Positions 11,420 through 22,300 of a stretch of DNA of 64,000 nucleotides are shown piece by piece (within the stretch, counting starts at the first letter, position 1; each line of letters opens with the position of its first letter). The position numbers were made by a program, and so were the translations under genes. The notes under the pieces were generated by a model. That model was not told where the DNA came from. It did not search any database and saw only the letters and a list, made by a program, of their open reading frames with translations. The stretch comes from Chamaecyparis obtusa (taxonomy: Eukaryota; Streptophyta; Pinopsida; Cupressales; Cupressaceae), in the NCBI GenBank assembly GCA_027943335.1, contig BSBK01001537.1, positions 1,506,501 to 1,570,500 on the forward strand, written 5' to 3'.

Positions 11420-12332
11420 AAGTCATGTAATCAAGTTACAAGTACATTAAGGCTTGTAACATAGAATAAGTCAAGTAGTTAGTTGTTGAATAAGTCAAAG
11501 TGGTTAAGGGTTTCCCCTTTTCTCTCCACTTTTCTCTCTTCTATTTTCCCTATATAAGGAAGAGAGCTGTTTGTAAATTTCTTCTGATCTTTGGTTGAAA
11601 CAAGCAGAGCCTATTGAAAACTAATTGATGAAAACTTTGAGTTTCATTGTATGAGTTTTTTGAGAGTGAATAAAGGAAGCAAGATTCTTCAAACTTTGTG
11701 TTGTAAATCTTGAGATTAGATGATGTTTTCTTATGTTGCATTATTTGATCTTTTCCAAGTTCATTTCTAAAGCAAAGCTTGTGTGCATCATTGGAGGCTT
11801 CAATCCATTTTCTGGAAGACTTTGAGCTACAGAAAAAAGATTGCTATAATAATAGTGGCTGCTAGTATTTGGAGTTAAAAGACTTTGAGCTTTAATTTCA
11901 AGTATTATCTTGATTTTTAGGATTATTAGTGAGAGACTTTGAGCCTCACTAGTAATTCTTATTACTTTGAAACAGAATTGATCACAAGAGACTTTGGGCC
12001 CTTGTTGTTGATTCACCCTATAGATTAGTAATTGCTGCCTTAGTTGTTGTTCTTATGTCAATTACTAAGTCACCGGTATTATCGTAGCAATTAGGTTCTT
12101 TTTGTTGAATTTGAAAGTGATAGTTGTACGCAAATCATTCCTGAAAAAAGAAGAATTGATTGAGAGAATTACCCCTTTTTTTAATTTCAGTTAAGTAGCC
12201 ATTGAAGCCACCTACGGTAAGAAGGGAGCCTCCCCTATTGTTGAGAGGAGAGATTTATCTCACGATACCATTGTCTAAAACTACAATTTTGTAAGTTGTA
12301 GTTTTAGTGACTTACAAAATTTTTAGCCAACA
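11420..12332 (+). repeat. Right inverted LTR-like arm
   Basis: In + orientation it shows an LTR-like order: CATGTAATCAAGTTAC, then a pyrimidine-rich stretch, the TATA box CCTATATAAGGA at 11549-11560, a presumed transcript leader, and CCAACA at the end. The TATA-to-end distance (about 780 bases) nearly equals that in the left arm (about 800). The ORF stops about 115 bases before the arm. Confidence 0.75.
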
Positions 12333-12462
12333 AGACTATATTGAGAGATCAAAGAACCACACAATACTTCACAACTTTCACTAAATCACCACACTTCAAT
12401 GATTTGATTCAATTATGGCACTATCTCAGTAACATTTCTCCAAAGACTCTCTTTACAAATGA

Positions 12463-12929
12463 GAGTTATGTGCAAAATTCATCGAGTCAAGTTGGCGAGT
12501 CAGCAAAACTCGCCAAGGCTTCCTTGGCTCCTCGCGAGTTTGGATTCTCTGGTTTAGAGATCTAATCTAATCCTAGAATGCGAGGAATAGTGAACACCTT
12601 TGCGACTTTACTAAACTTATTCTTGTCATCAACTCCACTAAGCTAGTGCAATCTTCTAAGGTAAGTGAAAGATGTTCAAATTATCACCACTACATCAACA
12701 CTATCAATGGATGCATATTGGTGTACAAGCAATAATTGAAGTTAAAATCATTAATCTTCCAGTTGACCACGCAAGGCAAACTTACAATCAACAAATTGCT
12801 AGTGTTATGGACTATGTGAGCTTCACAAAGATGGATTCACAATTATTTTCATTCAACTAAATTACTTAAAACAAATTCTATACTAGATTACTTGATTCAA
12901 ATTCCAGACTAAATTGAGAGATCAAAGAT
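12463..12929 (-). repeat. Repeat copy B, uninterrupted relative of copy A
   Basis: This is a near-complete direct repeat of 6623-7070 plus 12333-12354. It holds the empty target of the 7071-12332 element (CCAGACTAAATTGAGAG near 12902) and the empty target of the distant hAT element (AGTGTTATGGACTATG near 12801, the reverse complement of the GTCCATAC region). It lies about 130 bases right of the element. Confidence 0.8.
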
Positions 12930-13141
12930 TCCTTTTAAGAGACACGACAGCTAGGAGAAACTTATTGCATTGTGTTTTTGAGCTGGGATACTATCTTTTC
13001 ATATTATCACGGACAACACTCATTCAAAACGGTGACCATTCCATGTTCAATACAATTACGTTTCCCGTATTATCTGTGACCTTCACATGGCACACAAGAA
13101 AAAATCTTCGTGTGTATATTCTTCAACACAGCCACATTTTT

Positions 13142-14135
13142 TCATACATTTTGAACTAATATCCTTTTCTTGATACGTTTCTTGCTGAGCCACGAGACTA
13201 AACAACCACCAAAGAAGAAGGCACATCTGCTAGTGCTTTTCTTATCATTCACTGAGCCACCCCAATCTGCATCCGTATAGGCTGTAAGATGGAAATCAAA
13301 ACTCTTGGGAAACCAAAGACCATACTCAATAGTGCCTTTCAAATACTTAAGAATCCTCTTCACAACATGAACATGTGTTTGCTTGGGTGACGCTTGAAAT
13401 CTTGCAACATAACCAATAACCTGCATAATATCTGGTCTAGTGACTGTAACAAACGACAAACTTCCTACCATGGATCTGTAGAAAGTTTGATCAACGGAAG
13501 GGGATATATCATCCTTACTTAATTTACATCCGGTTTCCATAGGAGTGCTAACCGGATTCAGCAGATTGATTTATTTTGCAGCTCAAGAAAGTAAGTCAAC
13601 TCACCCATCATTTACATTTCGAATTCATCTTTCATGCAATCATCAAATTGTTGATCATTTTGACATTATCACTACCATAAATTAGATCATCAACGTAAAC
13701 CACAACAATGAGAATGCTGTTACCTTCTTCCATGACATATAAATTGCTGTCAACATATCCCTTTTTGAAACCTTGCTCCTGTAAATAGTTATCCAGCCTG
13801 TCATACCAAGCTCTAGGAGCTTGTTTGAGCCCATAAAGCGCCTTTTTCAGCTTGCAAACATAATGCAAGTTGTTAGTTATAAGACTTTCCAGCTGTTCAA
13901 CATATATCTCTTCATTCAAATCCCCATTTAGAAAGGCAGATTTGACATGCATTTCAAATACTTTAAAACCTTTGAAAAAAGCAAAAGCAAGAAATATTCT
14001 TATTGCTTCTAATCTGGCAACGGGTACAAAGGTCTCACCAAAGTCAACACCCTCAATTTGAGAATACCCTTTGCAAACTAAATGGGCCTTGTTTCTAATA
14101 ATCTTTCCTTCTTCATTTACCTTATTGCGAAACAC
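13142..14135 (-). pseudogene. Copia reverse transcriptase and truncated RNase H
   Basis: The segment starting at 14135 reads through NKARLV-like (NKAHLVCKGYSQ), the variant ETFVPVARLEAIR block, KSAFLNGDLNEEIYV, LYGLKQAPRAWYDRLD and the catalytic YVDD. After a gap at 13541-13631, the part at 13540-13142 gives FYRSMVGSL, GYVARFQASP and the RNase H start. The rest of RNase H is missing. Confidence 0.92.
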
Positions 14136-14381
14136 TCATTTAGTACCAACTACATTCTTGTCAGTGGGTCTAGGCACAAGCTCCCAAGTGTTGCTTTTTT
14201 TAATTTGCTATAACTCTTCTTTCATAGTAGCAACCCAATGCTCATTTACTGCTGCCTCTTCAAAACATTTAGGCTCAATCATAGAAATAAGTGAAAAATC
14301 ATCATCTTCAAAATAATTAATATCTCTCTTAGCATGCCTAGTTCTTCTTTCAGCTATAACTTGATCAAGTGGATGATTCTT

Positions 14382-15842
14382 TTAGACAAATTTAGAAGTT
14401 TTGAAAGAAAAAACATCATGGTCACCTTGTGAATCGTGGCCGGAATGTGCATGTGAGATTTTCACTTCATTTGAGGAAGAGCCTTTACTCCCATGAGCAG
14501 ATTGAGATTTCTCTTTATCATTTTCACCATCTTTGCTAGCTGTTATAGCTTGTGTGAGAGGAGGAGGTACAACAGTGCTGGTTTGAGTTTTTCCGTCTTC
14601 AATACTGTCCACATGCTCACTGAACTCATTAGTAATCTCATGAATTTTTACATTAGCACTTTCTACCAATTTATGTAGCCTCTTATTGTAGCACTTGAAC
14701 GCTTTACTCTTGGAGGAATAGCCAAGAAAAATTCCCTCATCATCTCTAGAATCAAATTTGCTTAAGTTATCTTTATCCCTTCCAATATAACATGGACTTC
14801 CAAAAATTTTGAAGTATTTGACTGTAGTTGGCTTACCTTTCCAAAGTTCATATGGAGTCTTGTTGAACTTGGGCCTCAACAAAGTCCTATTTTGAATGTA
14901 GATTGCAGTGTGGACAGCTTCTCTCCAAAAAATATCTTTTACTTTTCTTTCATTCATCAAACATCGAGCCATTTCTTGAACTGTTCTATTCTTTCTTTCC
15001 ACAACACCATTTTGTTGTGGAATTCTAGGGGCTGAAATTTGTCTTTTAATTCCATGCTACTCACAAAACTTCATAAAATCATTTGAGGTGAATTCTCCTC
15101 CATTGTCAGAGCGTAAGCATTTAATTTTCAGATCTATTTCATTTTTAACCAAAGTCTTAAAAATCTTAAATTTATCCAAGGCTTCTGATTTTTCTTTTAG
15201 AAAAGTAACCCAAGTCATGCGAGAAAAATCATCAATTAAAAGCATAAAATATTTTTCACCTTAAAGACTTGTTGTCCTAGTTGGTTCACAAAGATCTGTG
15301 TGGACTAACTCAAGTGGCTTGTTGCTGAAATGATCTTCTGGTTTGAAGGAAGCTCTTGTTTGCTTTCCTTCTTGGCAATTCTTGCAAACAACATTAGCTG
15401 GTTTCTCTAACTTTTGCATGTCTCTAATTGCTTCCTTTTTACTGATTTTGATAAGATTATCAAAATTTATATGCCCAAAATGCTTGTGCCAAAGCCAAGC
15501 ATCCTCCACCTTGCTTAAACAACAAGTTTCATCATTAGAGTCATCAAGAATATAAAAATTGTTTGCTGCTCTAGTTGCCTTAGCTATGACATCATTTTTC
15601 TTTTTAATGATACAAGAATTTGAATCAAAGCTGAGATCATATCCTTGATCACATAGTTGGTTTATATTTAAGAGATTGTGTTTCAATCTTTTAACATAAA
15701 ACACATTCTCAACAATAGTTTCATCATTATTTAGTAAGAGAGTACCTATGTTAGCAACCTTGGCGGAAGAACTACCACCAAATCTAACCTTTCCACCTTT
15801 CATTTTCTTGAGAGTGTGAAATTTACTTAAATCACCTGTCAT
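14382..15842 (-). pseudogene. Copia GAG-pre-integrase and integrase
   Basis: The segment 15842-15261 holds the GAG-pre-integrase zinc-binding pattern WLWHKHFGHINF ... CKNCQEGK. 15245-15057 carries the integrase core start (LLIDDFSRMTWVTFLKEKSEA, RSDNGGEFTS). 15002-14382 begins MERKNRTVQEMARCLMNE, followed by the FGSPCYIGRDK and FLGYSSKSKAFK blocks. The integrase core is split by a frameshift near 15245 and by a stop-containing stretch at 15003-15056. Confidence 0.9.
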
Positions 15843-15947
15843 GTGTCTTGAGCAGCCACTATCAACATACCATATGTCCTCATTACTGGTTAGAAGAGTT
15901 GTTTGAACTACGAGAGCTTTGAGAGGTATATCTTGAACCTTTGTTCT

Positions 15948-17629
15948 CTAGACTTTAGCAACCTTTGTCTTTCTTTTTGGTTCAACATTGTAAGAACTGT
16001 TACAAAACCTTGAAGTATGACCAAACTTGTTACAGCTGTAACAAATTAAATTGTACTTCCTAAAGACATTTCTTTCAAACTGAAAATAATTCTTTATGGG
16101 AGCAGCTCTACAATCCACAACTTTATGTCCAAAGTAATTGCATGAAAAACAGTAACCATAGAAAAAATGTTTGTTCACCTTGTTTAACACAGACTGACCA
16201 CTTCCTTGTGATGAAGAGTTTTGTTCACATTGCATGCCAACTCTCTTGTCTGTGGTAGGTCTTTGAGAGTTGAGAACATCATCCAAGGATACGCTGCCAT
16301 TTTTAGTAGACACTTCTTCACTTGAAAGCATGGAGGATTTACCAATATTTCTAAGAGCAACAATTTCAGTTTCTAGCTTGGTAATGTTTTCCTCTTTTAG
16401 CTAAATCTAATTTTCAAGATTGTCATGTATTTTCTTTGCCTCATTCAAGATTTTATAATCAATCAGTTTCTTTTCACCCTCTTTAAGGGCCATTGCAATT
16501 TTTAGTTTTTCTTCACTTTCAACTTGTAGAAGATCCACAAAATTTTGATTCTTCTTTTTCAGCTTCTTGATCTCAGCCAATGCTGCAATTAATTCAAGTT
16601 TTAGGTCCACTTGATCATCTTCCGCATCATCATTTTCCTTTGAGCTTAAATCATCCACAGCCATGAAGTATCATCGTTGCCATCCTTTGAAAACAAAACC
16701 TTTTTGCCCTTCTCAAATTTCCAATTTCTCTTTGCAAATCTCCTTGTCTTCCTGGATTTTAAGTCTTTTTCATCTTGACTGTTATCATCTTTATCAAAGG
16801 GGCACTTTGAAGCATAGTGACCGAGTTTCCCACAATTGAAGCACTTCAAACCGAGTTTGCCTCTGCTTTTGTTAAGACCCTTTTTCAGTTTTTTAACAAG
16901 GTATGCAATTTCTTCATTAGAATCTTCATCCGAGCTTTCACTGTGTCTTTTCTCCTTGTCTTTATTCCTTTTAGAAGCCTTGAATGCTGATTCATTTTTG
17001 GAAGTCCCTTCAATGGTGGTCCTCATCTCATAGGTAGTTAGAATACCATGCAATTTATTTACTGTAAGAGTATCCAAATCAAACATTTCTTCAATAGTTG
17101 AAACCTTAACATCAAGCCTCATGAGAAGAGAATGAAGAATTTTCTGAACTATTGTTTTCTCTTCTACGTTTTCTCCCAGACCTTTTAGAGCATTAACAAC
17201 CTCATCAACACGAAGAAAATAAGCAACAATGTTCTCATCTTCCTTAATACGAAGACTCTAAAAAACAGTCTGGTGAGTTTGAACTTTTGTCTTCCTTACT
17301 TTATCATCACCATGATAGGCATTATGCAATTTGTCCCAAACTTCCTTTGTTGTAGTATAGTGCATGACTTTTACAAATTCTGATTCAGTTAGGCCACATA
17401 GAATAGCATTCATAGCTTTGACATTGTTCTCAAATTCTTTTTTTCTGTCAACATCCATAGGAGGTTGAGCTAGAATAGTGTAGCCATTGACAAGACTGAG
17501 ATAAACATTACAGCCTAAAGACATGATGTAAGTCTTCATGCGAACACTCCGAAAAGCATAGTTGTTCCCATCAAATAAAGGTGCATGGTTCGTAGCAAGA
17601 CCTTCTATGACACTCATGGTAGGCACCAA
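15948..17629 (-). pseudogene. Copia gag with CCHC zinc knuckles
   Basis: 17629-17258 encodes the gag N-terminal region (APLFDGNNYAFRSVRMKTYI, VWDKLHNAYHG), the UBN2-type domain of plant Copia gag. 17122-16646 contains CFNCGKLGHYASKC. Further downstream, 16331-15948 contains CYSCNKFGHTSRFC and the related CFSCNYFGHKVVDC. At least two frame breaks separate these parts. Multiple knuckles separated by a charged spacer are unusual but do occur in long Sirevirus gags. Confidence 0.88.
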
Positions 17630-17670
17630 GATCGAACTCTCAAGCTTTTAAGCTGGGGAAGAGAGTGATC

Positions 17671-17685
17671 GACTCTGATACCAAT
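17671..17685 (-). other. tRNA-Met-type primer binding site of the minus-strand Copia
   Basis: On the minus strand the sequence is ATTGGTATCAGAGTC, next to an LTR end (TTTTTCA). TGGTATCAGAG is the usual initiator tRNA-Met primer site of plant Copia elements. It fixes the direction of the element and the inner end of its 5' LTR. Confidence 0.85.
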
Positions 17686-18158
17686 TGAAAAATCGAAAAA
17701 TACTGAGAGGGGGAGGGGGTGAATCAGTATTTAAAGCAACTTAAACAAAACTCAACATCAGAGAATGCAAACACAAGTTGAAGAGGCAAGACACAAGTAG
17801 GGCTTCTCGAATGCACCGATTTTGCTCTAGTTTGCACAAAAGTCCTTTCGCAAACCCCTGCTAACCCCAAAATCACAATGCAAGAAGATTAACGGACCCG
17901 ATGACCAATTAAATGGGGTTCACAAAAACCCAAAACTCAGAAGATGATTTCAAATTCCACCTATTGGGAGGGAAGATATTGCCGCCGATTTTTGTGCCTA
18001 AATCGGATTTTGATATTCGAAAGCCGAATTGCAGTTTAGCATCCCAAACGACGGATTTGGCAAAAAAGTTGAAGTTCCGCACCCAATTCCGCCCCAATTC
18101 CACTAACAAAATGTGGCCATATCTTTTCATAAGTAGCATTTCAAGTACCATATGTATG
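17686..18158 (-). mobile_element. 5' LTR (partial) of the minus-strand Copia
   Basis: Starting TGAAAAATCG on the + strand, it corresponds to an LTR end on the minus strand, with the GGGGTGAATCA block. The far edge cannot be set because no second LTR is present. A hAT insertion at 18167 may interrupt it. Confidence 0.55.
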
Positions 18159-18166
18159 GTATATAG

Positions 18167-19325
18167 CTAAGTCACAGGGTTCGGCGAACTTCATACATGA
18201 AGTTCGAATTTTTTCGAATTTCACCATAATCTAAAAAATTCGTTTAAATTCGCCCTAGAATTTGTACGGAACCATTTTCGGGCTTTTATTAATGAAACCA
18301 TGTGCGGCTATTTGGAAGATGCGAGAAATTGGGCCATTTTAATCGTTGCAGAGTTCAAACAAATAAAGAGCAGCTAGGGCATTCCATCGATCACAGGACG
18401 GGATCATCTACAAGGTAGTCGTGCTTCCACTGCGACTTGCAAATATCCTCTGCATTGTAGGCTCTTCATTGCGAATGGTTGCTTCTTTTTCCATGCTGCT
18501 CCATCTCAGTCAAGCTGGCCTTTTCTATAGCTTTTACAACATCGACTTTAAATTTTTATTGTCGTTGGAGGGGATACGCTGCTTATTTTAGTATTTATTA
18601 AAGACATTAGTGAAATCGAAGCAGAATATGAATGTGCCTGCCGACACATGTAAGGTGCGCTTGTTTAAGTTTTAAGTGTGGTGGAGGGTGAGGTAGAAGT
18701 CGCTAATCGAAATGGTAAAGTTTCTACTGCCAAATCCAGCGAGAAGTGTTGTTCAATTTGCCGTTTAATAGATAAAATATAACATATTTACTATATATTT
18801 TATTAAATTAAAGTTCAAAGTTTGAATATATTTAAATTAAAATGTTTTAAAATTTTGTTATTATAATTTTGTTTCAAAATTTATGATATTGTTTACAATT
18901 TTTAAATTTAATATCATATTATTTTATCTTAATAAATAATAAATTCAATTTAACTATTTTATTTCAAATTTATTTAATTTTTATAATAATTTATATTGAT
19001 AATAATTATTTGCTTATATTTTTTTAATAAATAAGTATATTGATACTTTTTTATATATTATTTATGTCTATTAAAATTTTAAATTTATATAAGGCAAATT
19101 TATGTTGATTTTTTTTGCGAATTTTTTAAAACTCAAATTCGAATTCGAACCTTGTGACTTAGTGTTAAACTATTTTGATAACTTATTGGATGTATTTATA
19201 TTTTAAAAAAATTATATAAGGCGAATTTAATGCCGATTTTTTTTTCAAATTTTTTGGCCTTGCCGAACTTTATTCGAACTTCATAGTCGTCGAACTCGAA
19301 CTCGAACTCGAACCTTGTGACTTAG
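18167..19325. mobile_element. Non-autonomous hAT element, 1,159 bp
   Basis: The ends are inverted repeats: CTAAGTCACAGGGTTCG on the left and, read inward, CTAAGTCACAAGGTTCGAG on the right. The 8-bp target duplication GTATATAG is present on both sides (18159-18166 and 19326-19333). There is no ORF of note and the interior is extremely A+T-rich. The right end carries tandem CGAACT units. A second copy of the right end (GAACCTTGTGACTTAG) lies internally, ending at 19162. The end sequence resembles that of the hAT elements at 59518 and 61987 (CTAAGTTACCGG). Confidence 0.88.
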
Positions 19326-19333
19326 GTATATAG

Positions 19334-22300
19334 TATATACAACACCGCCCCCACCCCTCCGTCCCCAAGCTTAGGCCCTTTGTCCCCCTGTCCCAGAAAC
19401 CTGTCCCGATCCTGTCCCCTTGTCCTCTACAGGTGGTGAAACACTGTAACATAGATAAACTGCAACCACTGATTTAAACTACCATCACTAATTTATGTCT
19501 CCAACTAACTCACTGCATCTTCTTATGACTCCATGTCTATAACACTAAAAGTTAGCAGGCATTCAAACATATAATGAGCCACATCTGGCTTTCAAAGCAT
19601 TCACATTGTCTCTCTCTAACTTGCATCCATTGTGGGCTATTTTGTTTGAAGGGGCTGAAACTAACATCTATAGAAGGGTTGGTACAGATGGTTTTGGCAG
19701 AATTTTCCTATGCCAATTTCCCAATTACTCGTCTAAAAATATGAAATAAGGATTTTTTTAGGTTAACACCAAGCAAGACACCCATTTGGAGTACGGGAAA
19801 CCCCTCATGAAAGTATTGTGCAGGGGGAGATTATTTTCCATTATCTTGCATTCTTTTTTAAAGGAAAATTAATGGATTGAAGAAGAGAAGTTTTTTGAGC
19901 AAATGGGGCGAATCATAATATTTTATTGCCCTTTTGGCAAGTACAAAATCACTGCTTGGAAAGCAACAGAGGGTTAGGACAGCAGCTGATTTACTAGTTG
20001 CAGATAACTATTTGATACAAAAGTGCTGGTGAAAAGATATTTGAGGGACTAACAGAGTTTGTGAAACATAGATATGTATATAAGAGAGACAAGATTAAGC
20101 AAAAAGAATATGATGAGAAAGGAAAGAGCTTGTGCTTCTATGAGCTATGATATCCATAAAGGTACTGTAATTGGTATTCCTTTTGAAGAGCATGCCGAGG
20201 ATTAGGTTTAGGGTAAAGTAGAAAAATGGGCCTGCGTTGAATTATTTCAATACTTTATCATTTGACATTCTTTGATAGCAGCATTGATTAATCTACCCAA
20301 AATGCCCACTATAGAGGTTGAGGTCATTTTGGGTAGGGAAGTGTTTTCTAAATAAAAAAATACCTCAAAAAGTTTTTGGGCTGTAGTGGTTGGCTAGTTG
20401 TCCCTTGAATTTCTTTTCCATCTCAAGGATGTTCCTAAATTTTTTTTAAAAGGGGGATGGGTTAGGGATGTTTCCTAAATGTTTTCATACCCCAAAATGT
20501 TCCTTCTAGGGGATGTGATCGTTTAGGTTAGGGGAGGCATCCCAAGGGAGTATAGCCTTTGGATAATAAATTGTCATTTTAATGATTTTTTGATCATTTA
20601 CATAGGGGTTCTGATGAGTCCCTCACATGCAATATAGAAACTATATACATTGATAGTACCAAAATTATGGACAAATCCCATAAGCATTAGAGAATTGAAG
20701 CCAAGGTAGCGTAGACCATAGATTGTGTCACACAAAAATAAACAAAGAGGCCAAAAGATGAGTTGGAGGCAAGTGAAAACCAAAGAGAGAATTACATATG
20801 AGAAACACTACACTTCTTGACACCCCCACAATAGCCCAGAAAAGCACCTTGCTATGAAACTAATGCCACCCAAATGTTTTTATTTTTTGTTGTGAAGCAG
20901 CCTTTATCCGACAATTGGGGTAAGTTGATCCATTTATCACCTCTTGATTCCAAATAGGGTGGAGAAGAGCACCATCACTAGTATCACCTCTTGATGCTGA
21001 GTAGAGGGAAGAAAAGCACCATCAACAATTTGTAGAAGAGTAATCAGTAAACACATCTGTAACCTCTAGAGTCCTGTTGTAATGTGTGACCAAAAGATTC
21101 TGCACTACAGATTGCATGTCGAGACAAAAAGATTGCAGGTCTTGGAATTAGTGATAAATTTCTAGCAATTATTTGTTCAAAAGCTAAACCACCTTTCTAG
21201 ATACCAACTCTTAGAATGCAGCACTAGCTGTGGTGGAAGGTTTATCAGACTATCAGAAGCCTGGAAAGATGCCAATTTCCTAGGAAGGATAAAATTGCTG
21301 TTCCAGCTGTTAACCACTCCATCCATCATCTTACTATCCAAATACAAAGGAAATTCTTCATGATTAGAGGTTTTAGTAAATTTTTGCTACTGAACAATCA
21401 ATGATAAGATTTAATTTCCTATTAGATAAGACATGATGGTGGAGGGGAATCATGAGGCTTTGATAAAGCATTGAGAGAAGGGGCCTAGAGCAATCTGCTC
21501 TAGAAAAACACAACCACAAAACTATAGGGAGAAGGCAACCTATGTCATCAAGACTAGAGCATTCCTTAATAGTATACGAAAAATGTAGAACTTGTTAGCT
21601 AATATATAAACTACTCATATGCTAGACAAACCCATGGTAGCACTTTCCTTCGCAGACATGATAGACATTTTGAGCACCTATGCGAGTGCTTGTTGAAGAT
21701 TCTGCAAATGGAGTGGCAAGCTAAGTGGGCTTGATCTTGAGGGAAACTTCATGGTTAGAAAACCCTGTGTTTTTGGGACAAGGATGTTTTCGAGATTCAG
21801 GGACATAGGATGAACGCCCCCTTGCCACACCACCACCACCTCTATTGTCTCAAATATGTTGTATGGATGTAGTGGACTTCGGGACATCCTCGAGATGTTT
21901 GGGGGAGCCCCAAGAGTCTCCCAAAGTCTCAAGAATGCCGAAGAGTCTCTTGCAGACTCATGGCCAAAGGTGGTCTTTTTTAGAACAAAACAATTTTGTT
22001 TGATCCCTATGCACAAGGTAGAACCTTAATGGCTTATGGGCCCGACCTAAACTCCAAAAGCCCTATAAAACACCCCCAAATCTTCTTTTCAACTTACAAA
22101 AACAGATTAATAAGTTAATAGTGTAAGTGTGGGAGTGAGACTTGCAAGTGCAAGGTGAAAGAGTGTGAGTGAAGTTCAAGAGGGTTGAGGAGCAAGAAGA
22201 AGAGTGAGAAGAGGAGTGACCATGTTGAGTCCAACAATTATAGTGATGAGGAGTTTGGGGATGATTACAGGCCCCACTCCACTCCATTTTGTTGTTTAGA

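Larger units (their letters stand above)
7071..12332 (+). mobile_element. 5.26-kb element with TG...CA ends, 5-bp target duplication and inverted LTR-like arms
   Basis: The element begins TGTTGGCTAAAAATTTTG and ends with its inverse, ...TTTTTAGCCAACA. It is flanked by AGACT at 7066-7070 and AGACT at 12333-12337. The related repeat at 12463-12929 carries the uninterrupted site (CCAGACTAAATTGAGAG), so this is a real insertion. The two arms, about 900 bases each, are inverted copies of one another. Each has a TATA box in its own outward direction (near 7862-7871 and 11549-11560) at matching distances from the ends. TG/CA ends and a 5-bp duplication are the mark of retroviral-type integrase, but LTRs should be direct repeats. 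The centre carries a long ORF on the + strand and no gag-pol. Confidence 0.75.
13142..17685 (-). pseudogene. Decayed Ty1/Copia element, gag-pol on the minus strand
   Basis: Read from right to left, the order is Copia-type: primer site, gag, zinc knuckles, GAG-pre-integrase, integrase, reverse transcriptase, RNase H. It is broken by stops and frameshifts at 16664, 15948, 15245, 15057, 14382 and 13540-13632. The RNase H is cut off near 13185, after DADWGGSVNDKKSTS, and no 3' LTR follows. The RT part carries VVYVDDLIYG (about 13680) and KSAFLNGDLNEEIYV. Like the Copia at 3795 it has the long LTR tail with GGGGTGAATCA, so it may also be Sirevirus-like. Confidence 0.9.

Noticed and set aside
7071..12332. 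Ordinary Mutator-like transposon with long inverted ends
   Set aside because: A 9-bp target duplication is not present. The duplication is 5 bp, the ends are TG...CA, and no MURA-type transposase is encoded.
18167..19325. Part of the Copia 5' LTR at 17686
   Set aside because: It has its own inverted ends and an exact 8-bp duplication, so it is a separate hAT insertion.
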